Origin: Roseibium album
GTDB lineage: Bacteria; Pseudomonadota; Alphaproteobacteria; Rhizobiales; Stappiaceae
Length of the DNA: 64,000 bases
Assembly: GCA_001404055.1 (NCBI GenBank)
Contig: CXTY01000014.1
Span: 186,001-250,000, forward strand
Reading direction: 5' to 3'
Below the pieces are notes generated by a model. It was not told the DNA's origin. It was given only the letters and a program-made list of their open reading frames with translations, and did not search any database. This document shows positions 26,850 through 36,342 of the stretch, piece by piece; the stretch's first letter is position 1, and every line of letters begins with the position of its first letter. A program made the position numbers and the translations under genes.

Positions 26850-28388
26850 ATGTCAGACGCCGCCCCGTCAGGCCGCCGAGGAAGAAACGCCCGCCGCGAA
26901 CGGCGACAGGCTGGTCCGGGTAGTCAAGCTGTTCCCTACATTTCACGAAATATTCCGAACTACGAAGTTCTCAGCGATGAGGGCGTTGAACAGATAGAAG
27001 CGAACGCTGACCGCATCCTTGCTGAAATCGGGCTGGAATTCCGGGAAGACCCGGAAGTCCTGAATATCTGGAAGATTGCCGGCGCTGAGGTTGATGGGGA
27101 GCGCGTACGATTTCCGAAAGGAATGCTTCGCGAAATCCTCAAGACCGCACCCGCCCAATTCACGCAGCACGCACGCAATCCGGCCAGAAATGTCGAAATC
27201 GGTGGCAACAATCTCGTGTTTGCGCCAGTCTATGGTCCACCTTTCGTCACAGACCTCGACCATGGGCGCCGGTACGGAACGATCGAGGATTTTCAAAATT
27301 TCGTAAAACTGGCCTATATGTCACCCTGGCTGCACCATTCCGGTGGAACGGTGTGCGAGCCGGTCGATCTGCCGGTCAACAAGCGCCATTTCGATATGGT
27401 GTATTCACATATCAAATATTCCGACAAACCTTTCATGGGCTCTGTCACCGCACCAGAGCGGGCCGAAGATTCCGTCCAATTGGCTCAAATTGCTTTCGGC
27501 GAAGACTTCGTTGATCAGAACTGTGTCATGATACAGCTGATTAATGCCAACTCCCCCCTAGTCTTTGACGCAACAATGCTCGGCGCGCTGAAGGTTTATG
27601 CCCGCCACAACCAGGCTTGCATCGTTTCGCCGTTTATTCTAGCTGGTGCGATGAGCCCAGTTACGGTCGCTGGCACACTTTCCCAGGTTCTCGCGGAAGC
27701 AATGGCAGGATGTGCCTTAACGCAGTTAATCCGACCAGGTGCTCCTGTTGTTTTTGGAGCATTTGTCAGTTCCATCTCGATGCAATCAGGTGCGCCAACA
27801 TTTGGCAGCCCTGAAGGTTCTCTTCTACTGAATGGAGCTGCAAAACTCGCACGGCGGCTCAATCTGCCCTTTCGGTCCGGTGGCTCATTTACGGCATCCA
27901 AGGTTCCAGATGGACAATCGGCCCAAGAATCAGCCCAGACAATCCTTGCAACGGTGCAGTCGGGCGTGAACTTTGCCCTGCATTCCGCTGGTTGGCTGGA
28001 AGGAGGCTTGTGTTCCTCCTATGAGAAATTTGTCCTGGATGCGGACCAGCTCGGCATGATGCATGTTCTGGCAAAAGGTATTGAAATTTCTGACGAAACT
28101 CTGGCGATGGATGCTCAACAGGAAGTTGGACCGGGAGGCCACTTCCTTGGCGCTGCACATACCCAACGCAATTTTGAAAGCGCCTTTTACCGATCAGCTA
28201 TTGCCGATAACAATTCTTACGAACAATGGCTTGCCGATGGTGAACAAGACGCGGCTCAAAGGGCAAATTCAAGATGGAAAGAGATGCTCAGGTCGTACGC
28301 AGGGCCAGAACTCGATCCCGGGATCGATGAGGCATTGCTGGCTTTCATGGCCCAACGAAAATCTTCTTTCCCTGATAGCAATATCTAG
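26850..28388 (+). CDS. MttB-family (trimethylamine/betaine) methyltransferase, non-pyrrolysine
   Basis: The 512-residue protein belongs to the MttB superfamily: VLSDEGVEQIEANADRIL, the GTVCEP segment, and Gly/Ala-rich barrel strands (SPFILAGAMSPVTVAGTLSQ). No in-frame amber codon occurs, so it lacks the pyrrolysine of archaeal MttB and falls with the glycine-betaine MtgB-like or uncharacterised group. The methyl acceptor, normally a corrinoid protein, is not encoded here. The N-terminus is Arg-rich (GRRGRNARRERRQ). GGAG stands 9 nt before the ATG. It is divergent from the FAD-GcvT gene and followed by a strong terminator. Confidence 0.88.
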   Translation: MSDAAPSGRRGRNARRERRQAGPGSQAVPYISRNIPNYEVLSDEGVEQIEANADRILAEIGLEFREDPEVLNIWKIAGAEVDGERVRFPKGMLREILKTAPAQFTQHARNPARNVEIGGNNLVFAPVYGPPFVTDLDHGRRYGTIEDFQNFVKLAYMSPWLHHSGGTVCEPVDLPVNKRHFDMVYSHIKYSDKPFMGSVTAPERAEDSVQLAQIAFGEDFVDQNCVMIQLINANSPLVFDATMLGALKVYARHNQACIVSPFILAGAMSPVTVAGTLSQVLAEAMAGCALTQLIRPGAPVVFGAFVSSISMQSGAPTFGSPEGSLLLNGAAKLARRLNLPFRSGGSFTASKVPDGQSAQESAQTILATVQSGVNFALHSAGWLEGGLCSSYEKFVLDADQLGMMHVLAKGIEISDETLAMDAQQEVGPGGHFLGAAHTQRNFESAFYRSAIADNNSYEQWLADGEQDAAQRANSRWKEMLRSYAGPELDPGIDEALLAFMAQRKSSFPDSNI

Positions 28389-28407
28389 TGCTCGCTCGCA
28401 CCAAATC

Positions 28408-28433
28408 GCCCCGTCAACGACGGGGCTTTTTTT
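28408..28433 (+). terminator. Rho-independent terminator after the MttB-like gene
   Basis: GCCCCGTC and GACGGGGC pair (8 bp) over a 3-nt loop, followed by TTTTTTT. It lies 20 nt after the stop and isolates the PKS locus from the methyltransferase gene. Confidence 0.92.
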
Positions 28434-28680
28434 ATGCTGCAAATTCACTTGTTTCCATTGCTTGGAAAAAGTGGCAAACAGTTGTTGTTTTTTCAACTAA
28501 TCCCTTCCACAAATTTTCAGCTTAGGATAAACCATGCTCGATTTAACACGTCTTTAGTCTCTGGAAACGTTGCATAGTCTGGGATAAGTTCTGGCATAGC
28601 AGGCAAGGGATCGGCCTTAGGCTGGAATTTTGACGTTGATGGAGTTTATGGAAATGAGTATTCGTTGATCATCAGATTGC

Positions 28681-31600
28681 TTGAAACCCAATAGTTTAGA
28701 CCGGTCTCCAAAAAATAATACAGGTTGTTCTGTGGCATCGCTTACATCAAACATAGACATTTTAGGTTATTCTACTCGGCTTCCTGGAGCCAAAAATTCT
28801 GACGAGTTCTGGTCGTTACTCAAAGAGGGGCATTGCGCGGTAACCTCGGTTTCACCGGATCGTTGGCCACTTTCAAGATTTGGGCACCCGCAGCAGTCTA
28901 CCTCTGGCAAAACCTACACATGGGCCGCCGGTCAACTTGACGATGTGTGGGGGTTTGACCCTTCCTTTTTCGGAATTTCACCGCGTGAAGCCGTGCAAAT
29001 GGATCCACAACAGCGGCTTTTGCTGCAACTTGTTTGGGAAGCCCTGGAGCACGCAAACATTCGCCCAAGCGACCTGGCAGGAACCTCAACGGGTGTTTAT
29101 GTCGGTGCGTCCTCGCTGGACTATCACCACCGTTTTCTGGTGGATCCCGCGATGGCAGACATGCAATTCATGACGGGCAACACGCTTTCCATCGTCTCCA
29201 ACCGTATTTCTTACATTTATGATTTGCGGGGCCCCAGTTTTACTGTCGATACAGCTTGTTCTTCATCGATAGTTGCGTTGCATGAGGCTGTTTCTGCTAT
29301 AGAAAGCGGGCAGATCGATACCGCAATTGTATGTGGTGTCAGCCTACTGCTCAGCCCATTTGCATTTGTTGGCTTTTCGCGTGCGACCATGCTGTCTCCA
29401 TCGGGCTTGTGTCAGGCTTTCGATGCCAATGGCGACGGATATGTGCGCTCAGAAGGTGGCGCGGTCGTTGTCTTACGAGCGGCACGTGCAGGCCTACCAA
29501 AGGGAGCCAAAAGCCATGGAAAGCTATTGGCGACGGGGATCAATGCCGACGGTCGCACAGTCGGCTTATCGCTCCCCTCACCTTACGCCCAGGCTGATCT
29601 TCTGCGCGAAATTTATGAGGGACTTGAAGTCAACCCGGAAGAACTTGCTTTCGTTGAAGCGCATGGAACCGGCACACGGGTTGGAGATCCGGCAGAAGCT
29701 GACGCGCTCGGCAAGGTTATTGGTCAAAAAAGAAACGATGCCCTGCCGATCGGATCCGTAAAAACCAATGTCGGACACCTTGAGCCGGTGTCGGGACTTA
29801 TTGGGCTTTTGAAGTCGCTCATGGCATTGAAGGAGGACTTGTTTCCAAAGTCACTCCATTTCAATACACCAAATCCGGATATTCCGTTTGAAGACTTGAA
29901 CCTTCAGGTTGCCGGTGACGCTATTGCGCTGAACCGCTCAGAAAAACGTCGCCTTGCAGGGGTTAATTCATTTGGCTTTGGCGGCACCAATGCCCACGCG
30001 GTGATTGGGGACGCAGAACCTGTTTCATCAGTTACTGAAGTTTCTAACCAAGATGCTCCACTTGTCCTTAGTGCGCGCTCAAAGGAAGCCTTGCAAGAGC
30101 TTGCCGGTCGCTATTCCGATTGTATTGAGACTGCTTCCGGAGCATCAGTTGGAAACATTATCGCGTCTAGCGCGCATGCACGTGACCTCCTGTCTGAGCG
30201 TCTCGTCATCACCGGTAGGAATGCAGAAGACAAGCTGTCTGCGATGCGTTCATTTGCTGAAGATGGACAAGACCAGCCAGGACTTGTTTCCGGCAGCGTT
30301 ATTAAACCTGACGCCAAAGTGGGATTTGTCTTTTCAGGAAATGGATCGCAGTGGGCTGGAATGGGTCAGGAAGCTTATCAAGCAGACCTCTCGTTCCGCG
30401 ACGCATTTGACAAGGTCGACAAGATTTTTATGGGGCTCAGTGGGTGGTCCCTGGTAACAACATTGTTTGCAGAAGATCTGGAAGCAGATTTGGAGCGTTC
30501 TGAAATAGCACAACCTTTGTTGTTTGCAATTCAAGTCGCTCTTGTCACATCCATTCGTCATCGCGGTATAACGCCTGCTGGCGCAGCAGGCCACTCGGTA
30601 GGCGAGGTCGCAGCGGCATGGTGCGCGGGCGCTCTCGACCTGGAACAGGCAGTACGGGTCATACGGGCGCGTTCAAGTGAACAGGAAGTCGTGCGCGACC
30701 TTGGTTCGATGGGTGCTTTGTTGCTTCCAGCGGACCAGGCTGTTGCTGCAATAAAGGAAAGCGGGCTTCCGCGTCTTGAGCTTGCTGCCAACAATAGTCC
30801 GCGCAGTGTCACAATTTCAGGTGACAGTGAAAGCCTCGATGCATTTGCAAAGTTTGCGCGCAAAAAGAAATGGGCGATGCGGCGGCTAAATCTGGCCTAC
30901 CCATTCCATAGTGCTCTTGTAGACCCTATCAAAGAACCACTTCTGACTGCCCTTGAAGGGCTGACGCCAGCAACTCCCGATATTCCTTTCTATTCAACGG
31001 TCACGCCTAACGATAATTGCACTGGTGTTAACGCCGACTATTGGTGGAAAAATGTGCGGCAACCTGTTCAATTTTCTGCCGCGATTGAAAACATGGCTGC
31101 AGACGACTTCAGTGTTCTGGTGGAAATCGGCCCTAAAGCAGTCCTCGGAACATACGTGAACGACGTTTTGCGGGCGAAAGGCAAAAAAGCCAAGTTTCTG
31201 GAAACGCTCAAAGAGCCTTCCAAAAAGGTTGAAGCACCTAACGGGAATCCACTCGACAGGATCGCGGCGACAATTCTCGCACACGGTGGCAAGACTGATC
31301 TTGAAAAGTATGTTGGTCCGAAACCAGAAAACCTTTCTGATCTTCCGTCCTACCCTTGGCAAAATTCCGAATTCAGGCCAGAAAACAGTTCAGAACGCGT
31401 CGACTTCATGTTTGGTCAAACGTGGCCACTCCTCGGTTACCGTCTCCGGCAAGACACGGCAGAGTGGTTTAACCACATCGATGCAGGATCGCTCCCTTTC
31501 CTGAATGATCACAAAGTCGAGGAAAGTGTTGTCTTTCCGGCTGCCGGCTACATCGAAATGAGCCTCCGCGCCGCGCTTCGCTGGACCCGTAGCGACAAAA

Positions 31601-34600
31601 TCGAACTACGTGATTTCGATATTTTGCGCCCGCTCGTCATCGAGGGTGACGAAGTATGGGAGACACAGGTTCGGATTTCATCCGACGACAATGTTGTAGA
31701 AATTCTGTCACGACCTCGCCTGTCCGACAACGACTGGTCCTTGAACACGCGTGGCACTTTCATCACACCGTCGACCGAGTCGCGTGCGCCCTGGATGCCA
31801 GACCAAGATGGAATTGCTTCTGTTCTCGATCACCAGACACTTTATAAGGTCACCCAGAGTTTTGGCCTAAATTATGGCCCGGCGTTCAAACGCGCTGATA
31901 AAGTCGTCAGACATTCAAAGACGGCCGCGACCGTTAATCTGTTAGGTCAGGATGAGACTGTCGCAGGCATGTCATTCAGCTTGTGCCCGACGTTAGTCGA
32001 CGCAGGTTTCCATGGTCTTTTTGCGCTGCTCGACGGTGTTGAAGGCGTACCACAGAACACCTCATTCCTTCCGATCCGTGTGGGTAACTTACGTTTGCTT
32101 GCACCGGAGGCAAACCCTGCCTCAGTACGCATAGAAGTTACCAAGGCTTCCCCACGCTCGATCGAGGCGAAGTTTGAATTTCTTGATGCTGATGGTCTGG
32201 TTGTCGCGCGTTTGAGCAAGGCACGTTTCAAGGCAGTTACGCTTGGACATGACACGCACCCGGACGACCTTGTTTACCGGCAAATTGCAACAATACTTCC
32301 AGAGAAAAACCGTGTCTCTCCCCTCCGCGACCAGTTTAAGGGGCTCGAGAAGCTTTCTGCCGAACTTGATCTGGCTGGCTCCGAAGAACAGGAACTGGAT
32401 GACAGCCGTGTATTGATCGAGGCCCTTGGTCGGACTATTGCTCATCAGGCGCTTTTTGACCTGTTTGGCGACAAACCGAAGAAGTTACCCGAAGTTATAG
32501 CTGACGGAGGACTGCATGACACATCCGTTCCTCTTGCTGCAAGCCTGCTTCACTGGTTGCAAGAAAGTGGTCTATGCACGGAAACCGATCTGGGTTACAC
32601 GATTGAAAACCCATCAGAAAACCCTTCTGCTAGTGAATTGCTTCAGGCCTTAACGGATGGCGGTGGAGAGCATATTGCCGAAGCTGCTCTACTCGCACGC
32701 CTCTGGACAGGCCTTTCTCAAATCGTGAAAACAGGCTTGGAAGAAACTGCTGGCAAAGTTTACGCTTCGAGTTTGTTCGAGGCTTACCGGTCGTCCTCAC
32801 CCGGCAAGAAGGCGCTCTCTTCAGCGCTTCTGGAAACTGCCAGGAGTTTCATAGGCAAATGGCCCAAGGACCAGCCGCTGCGGATATTGCTTGTCGGCGC
32901 GACCAGCGGCCTTGCAAGCAGTATAGACGGTTTGCTCGATCCGACACATATGGCATTGACTGTATCCGATGCGACCGCATCTGCTGTCGGTCGTGGTGAA
33001 CGGTTGTGGCAAGGAAGTTCAACGACCACCTTTGCTGATCCAACAGAAACCGAGTTTGATGCCGAACGGTATTTTGACTTTGTGCTTTTTGATACATCTC
33101 TTGCGGAAATAGATGCTGAAACATTAAGCCGATTTGCAAATTCGGTGACATCTGGCGGTGTTGTTTTCGGCGCTGAACCGCTGCCTCAACCTTTAAACGA
33201 TTTGCTTATGGGGGTCGGGTCCAACTGGTGGAGCGATACAGCTAGTGCAGAGTTTCCCATCTCCGTGCAGTTGGACGATTGGCGTAAAACACTGGAAACC
33301 GCTGGTTTCAACAACGTGAAAACCGTTCCGCTTAGAAGCAGCCTGTTGGAAGCTGATCTTATTTGCGCAAGTGTTGCAGACGAACCTGTGGTGCATGAAT
33401 CTGTTACTGAAGATCAGTCGTCAGAAACTGAACACCAGGACAAAGCGTATTTGTTACTGACTGATGCCGAAGGTTCGGAGTATCGGTTTGCCGACGGGCT
33501 GAAGTCCTGTCTTGAACGCAACGGCCACGCAGCAACAATTCTCGTTCCCGGTGAAGTAACTGAACAACTGGGCGATGGAATCTGGAGCGCAGTGCTTGAT
33601 GCCGACAATCAAGTTGAGGCACCTGATGAAAAACTCAGTGCTTTGATCGAAGCCCATGATGGACGCGTTGTTCACCTTCTAGGAGCCTATGCTTCGCCGG
33701 GCGATGCTCTCGTTTCAGTGGACACGCGCGCCTACAGCATGATGGCGCTCCTGAAGGCACTTGGATCAAATAGTGGCGAATTCACAATTATAGCGCCAGC
33801 CGGCGCGCAAGACATTGCTGGTGGTAAAGCACCTGCACCTGATCAGGCAGGATTTTGGGCATTTGGTCGGGTTGTCATGAACGAATTCCCGGATGCGAAC
33901 TTGAAACTTATCGATGTTTCGCCAGATCTCGAACCCGGGGTTGCCGCTGCCCGCGTTGGCGATGAGATCCTTGTCAGGAATGGCGAAAAGGAAATTGTGC
34001 TCGACAGCAAGACGAGATCTGGCCTTCGTATCCTCAAAGGTGGCGTCCTAGCTGATACCGCTCTGCGCGAGGGCGTACGCCCTGCAATGAAACTCGACAT
34101 TCTGCGTCAAGGGTCTCTCGACCAGCTCTCTTGGCAAACAGTTGAACGCAAGGCACTTGAAGGCAAAGAAGTCGAAATCGCTGTTGAGGCAAGTGGTCTC
34201 AATTTTAGGGATGTCATGTGGGCGCTCGGGCTGCTGCCAGAGGAAGCGCTAGAGGACGGATTTGCCGGACCAACCCTTGGCATGGAGTGTTGTGGACGTA
34301 TTGTCGATTGCGGTCCTGACGTGAGCCGGTTCAAAAAGGGCGACAAAGTTATCACTTTCGCCCCCGCCTGTTTTGCATCGCATGTCACGGTGGATGAAAG
34401 CGGTTGCGCACCGATGCCAAGTACAGTGTCGGCAGAAGAGGCTGCCACTATTCCAGTGACATTCCTGACAGCCTACTATGCGCTGGTACACCTTGCCGCC
34501 TTGTCTGAAGGTGAAACGGTTCTGATTCATGGCGGCGCAGGCGGTGTTGGTCTCGCGGCCCTGCAGATCGCGAAATGGCGTGGTGCAAAAATCATCGCGA

Positions 34601-36342
34601 CTGCTGGCTCAGAAGACAAACGAAATACACTCAAGCTTCTTGGCGCTGACGTCGTTCTCGACTCGCGTAGCCTTGCTTTTGTTGACGCTGTTCTGGAGGA
34701 AACCGCAGGCGAAGGCGTCGATGTGGTCCTGAATTCGCTGTTTGGTGAAGCAATGGAACGCAGCATAGAGGTTCTGAAACCATTTGGCAGGTTCCTGGAA
34801 CTTGGCAAACGAGACTATTACGGCAATACAAGGATCGGCCTCAGACCGTTCCGCCAGAACCTCACCTATTTTGGAATTGATGCTGACCAGTTGCTGACGC
34901 GTCAACCGAAACTTGCTGAGGATTTGTTCGTCAAGCTTGTCGAGCTGTTTGAAGATGGCACGCTTCGACCATTGCCGCATCGCGTTTTTGAGGCCAGCGA
35001 TGTCATTGATGCGTTCCGCCTTATGCAACAGGCAGGGCATATTGGCAAAATTGTCATTCGTCCACCTGAAGTTCCTCAAGCCCTGCCCGTTACAGAAGAT
35101 GTCACAATCGATGACGAAGCTGTTTACGTGATAGCCGGGGGTTTTGGTGGCTTTGGAGCAGCGCTTCTCAATCGATTGGCTGATCATGGCGCAAAAAACC
35201 TGGCTGTTCTAAGCCGTCGCGGTAGCAGTAGTGATGAAGCGCAATTGGTCATATCGCAACTGAAAGATAGGGGCGTTACCGTCAAGGGATATGCCTGTGA
35301 CATAACAGACGAAACAGCGGTTAAAAATGCACTTCGGGAAATCCGTCTTAAGAGCCTTCCCATCAAGGGTGTTTTCCATACTGCAATGATTTTGAATGAC
35401 GTTCTGCTTGCAAACATGGATCACGCTGGTCTGACAAACGTGCTCGCGCCGAAGATTCGGGGCGCGGAATTGCTTGACCGGCTAACGAGTGATGACCCAC
35501 TGGACCATTTCGTACTTTATTCGTCTGCAACTACACTCGTCGGCAATCCGGGACAAGCAAACTATGTCGCCGCCAACGGTTACCTTGAAGGTCTTGCAAG
35601 AAAGCGTCGAGCTGAGGGCAAACCAGCACTGGCCGTCGCGTGGGGTGCCATCTCCGATGCCGGATACCTGGCTCGGAATGAAGACGTCAATGAAATGCTA
35701 TCGCGCAAACTGGGCCGACATGCACTGACAGCAAAAGAAGCACTTGATGGACTGATGAAACTATTGGCTCCGCGGATTTCAGGAAATACGGACCTGGCGG
35801 CTGTTGGCTATGCGAGAATTGACTGGCAGGCTGCACGCAAAGACCTTGCGCTGGTCGGAACACCCCTTGTCGAACTGCTAGGACTTGGCGAGGAAGATGA
35901 GGCTGGTGCGGACGGTATTGTTGATCTTGCCGAAATGCTTGCGGGCATGGACCAGGTAACGGCTGCACAAACGGTTGCTAAACTCCTTGCAACCGAAATT
36001 GGAAAAATTCTGCGAATTGCACCGGAAGAAATAGATCCTCACAAACCTCTTTCCGACATAGGTATGGACTCGCTGATGGCGCTGGAATTGCGCATGAGCG
36101 CAGAACGTCAGATGGGCATTGACATTCCTCTCATGTCCCTTGCCAATGGAGCAACTTTGATCGATTTGTCTAGCCGTGTCGCAAATCGCGTACTCGGAGA
36201 AGAGACCAATTCCGGTGTTTCGGATGAAACACAACAACTTGCCAGTCTGCACATGGACGATGAAAGGCCTGAAACTGAAGACCTTTCCGACGTGGCTGCG
36301 GAGGTAGAGAATAAAAGCCGGGAACTCGGTTCCTTTCTGTGA
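28681..36342 (+). CDS. RkpA-like highly reducing type I polyketide/fatty acid synthase
   Basis: The 2553-residue single module reads KS-AT-DH-pseudoMT-ER-KR-ACP. KS: TACSSS with Cys193, His328 (EAHGTGT) and His366. AT: GHSVGE with Ser639 and YPFHS, suggesting malonyl. DH: about 900-1190 with DHKVEESVVFP (the usual Gly is Glu) and Asp in PTLVDAGFH. A degenerate methyltransferase-like segment (about 1400-1560). ER: about 1790-2115 with HGGAGGVG. KR: about 2130-2310 with GGFGGFG and Tyr2295. ACP: Ser2464 in GMDSL. There is no thioesterase. The domain set and size match Sinorhizobium RkpA, needed for K-antigen capsule and thought to make its lipid. The TTG start is uncertain; GTG 28732 is the alternative. 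GTGA overlap couples it to the next gene. Confidence 0.9.
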   Translation: MKPNSLDRSPKNNTGCSVASLTSNIDILGYSTRLPGAKNSDEFWSLLKEGHCAVTSVSPDRWPLSRFGHPQQSTSGKTYTWAAGQLDDVWGFDPSFFGISPREAVQMDPQQRLLLQLVWEALEHANIRPSDLAGTSTGVYVGASSLDYHHRFLVDPAMADMQFMTGNTLSIVSNRISYIYDLRGPSFTVDTACSSSIVALHEAVSAIESGQIDTAIVCGVSLLLSPFAFVGFSRATMLSPSGLCQAFDANGDGYVRSEGGAVVVLRAARAGLPKGAKSHGKLLATGINADGRTVGLSLPSPYAQADLLREIYEGLEVNPEELAFVEAHGTGTRVGDPAEADALGKVIGQKRNDALPIGSVKTNVGHLEPVSGLIGLLKSLMALKEDLFPKSLHFNTPNPDIPFEDLNLQVAGDAIALNRSEKRRLAGVNSFGFGGTNAHAVIGDAEPVSSVTEVSNQDAPLVLSARSKEALQELAGRYSDCIETASGASVGNIIASSAHARDLLSERLVITGRNAEDKLSAMRSFAEDGQDQPGLVSGSVIKPDAKVGFVFSGNGSQWAGMGQEAYQADLSFRDAFDKVDKIFMGLSGWSLVTTLFAEDLEADLERSEIAQPLLFAIQVALVTSIRHRGITPAGAAGHSVGEVAAAWCAGALDLEQAVRVIRARSSEQEVVRDLGSMGALLLPADQAVAAIKESGLPRLELAANNSPRSVTISGDSESLDAFAKFARKKKWAMRRLNLAYPFHSALVDPIKEPLLTALEGLTPATPDIPFYSTVTPNDNCTGVNADYWWKNVRQPVQFSAAIENMAADDFSVLVEIGPKAVLGTYVNDVLRAKGKKAKFLETLKEPSKKVEAPNGNPLDRIAATILAHGGKTDLEKYVGPKPENLSDLPSYPWQNSEFRPENSSERVDFMFGQTWPLLGYRLRQDTAEWFNHIDAGSLPFLNDHKVEESVVFPAAGYIEMSLRAALRWTRSDKIELRDFDILRPLVIEGDEVWETQVRISSDDNVVEILSRPRLSDNDWSLNTRGTFITPSTESRAPWMPDQDGIASVLDHQTLYKVTQSFGLNYGPAFKRADKVVRHSKTAATVNLLGQDETVAGMSFSLCPTLVDAGFHGLFALLDGVEGVPQNTSFLPIRVGNLRLLAPEANPASVRIEVTKASPRSIEAKFEFLDADGLVVARLSKARFKAVTLGHDTHPDDLVYRQIATILPEKNRVSPLRDQFKGLEKLSAELDLAGSEEQELDDSRVLIEALGRTIAHQALFDLFGDKPKKLPEVIADGGLHDTSVPLAASLLHWLQESGLCTETDLGYTIENPSENPSASELLQALTDGGGEHIAEAALLARLWTGLSQIVKTGLEETAGKVYASSLFEAYRSSSPGKKALSSALLETARSFIGKWPKDQPLRILLVGATSGLASSIDGLLDPTHMALTVSDATASAVGRGERLWQGSSTTTFADPTETEFDAERYFDFVLFDTSLAEIDAETLSRFANSVTSGGVVFGAEPLPQPLNDLLMGVGSNWWSDTASAEFPISVQLDDWRKTLETAGFNNVKTVPLRSSLLEADLICASVADEPVVHESVTEDQSSETEHQDKAYLLLTDAEGSEYRFADGLKSCLERNGHAATILVPGEVTEQLGDGIWSAVLDADNQVEAPDEKLSALIEAHDGRVVHLLGAYASPGDALVSVDTRAYSMMALLKALGSNSGEFTIIAPAGAQDIAGGKAPAPDQAGFWAFGRVVMNEFPDANLKLIDVSPDLEPGVAAARVGDEILVRNGEKEIVLDSKTRSGLRILKGGVLADTALREGVRPAMKLDILRQGSLDQLSWQTVERKALEGKEVEIAVEASGLNFRDVMWALGLLPEEALEDGFAGPTLGMECCGRIVDCGPDVSRFKKGDKVITFAPACFASHVTVDESGCAPMPSTVSAEEAATIPVTFLTAYYALVHLAALSEGETVLIHGGAGGVGLAALQIAKWRGAKIIATAGSEDKRNTLKLLGADVVLDSRSLAFVDAVLEETAGEGVDVVLNSLFGEAMERSIEVLKPFGRFLELGKRDYYGNTRIGLRPFRQNLTYFGIDADQLLTRQPKLAEDLFVKLVELFEDGTLRPLPHRVFEASDVIDAFRLMQQAGHIGKIVIRPPEVPQALPVTEDVTIDDEAVYVIAGGFGGFGAALLNRLADHGAKNLAVLSRRGSSSDEAQLVISQLKDRGVTVKGYACDITDETAVKNALREIRLKSLPIKGVFHTAMILNDVLLANMDHAGLTNVLAPKIRGAELLDRLTSDDPLDHFVLYSSATTLVGNPGQANYVAANGYLEGLARKRRAEGKPALAVAWGAISDAGYLARNEDVNEMLSRKLGRHALTAKEALDGLMKLLAPRISGNTDLAAVGYARIDWQAARKDLALVGTPLVELLGLGEEDEAGADGIVDLAEMLAGMDQVTAAQTVAKLLATEIGKILRIAPEEIDPHKPLSDIGMDSLMALELRMSAERQMGIDIPLMSLANGATLIDLSSRVANRVLGEETNSGVSDETQQLASLHMDDERPETEDLSDVAAEVENKSRELGSFL

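Noticed and set aside
26850..28388. Pyrrolysine-containing MttB
   Set aside because: There is no in-frame amber codon; the reading frame is continuous for 512 residues, so this is the non-pyrrolysine type.
28434..28680. Sigma54 promoter upstream of the PKS gene
   Set aside because: TGGCA-like pieces occur but none has the required GG/GC spacing; no promoter could be assigned.
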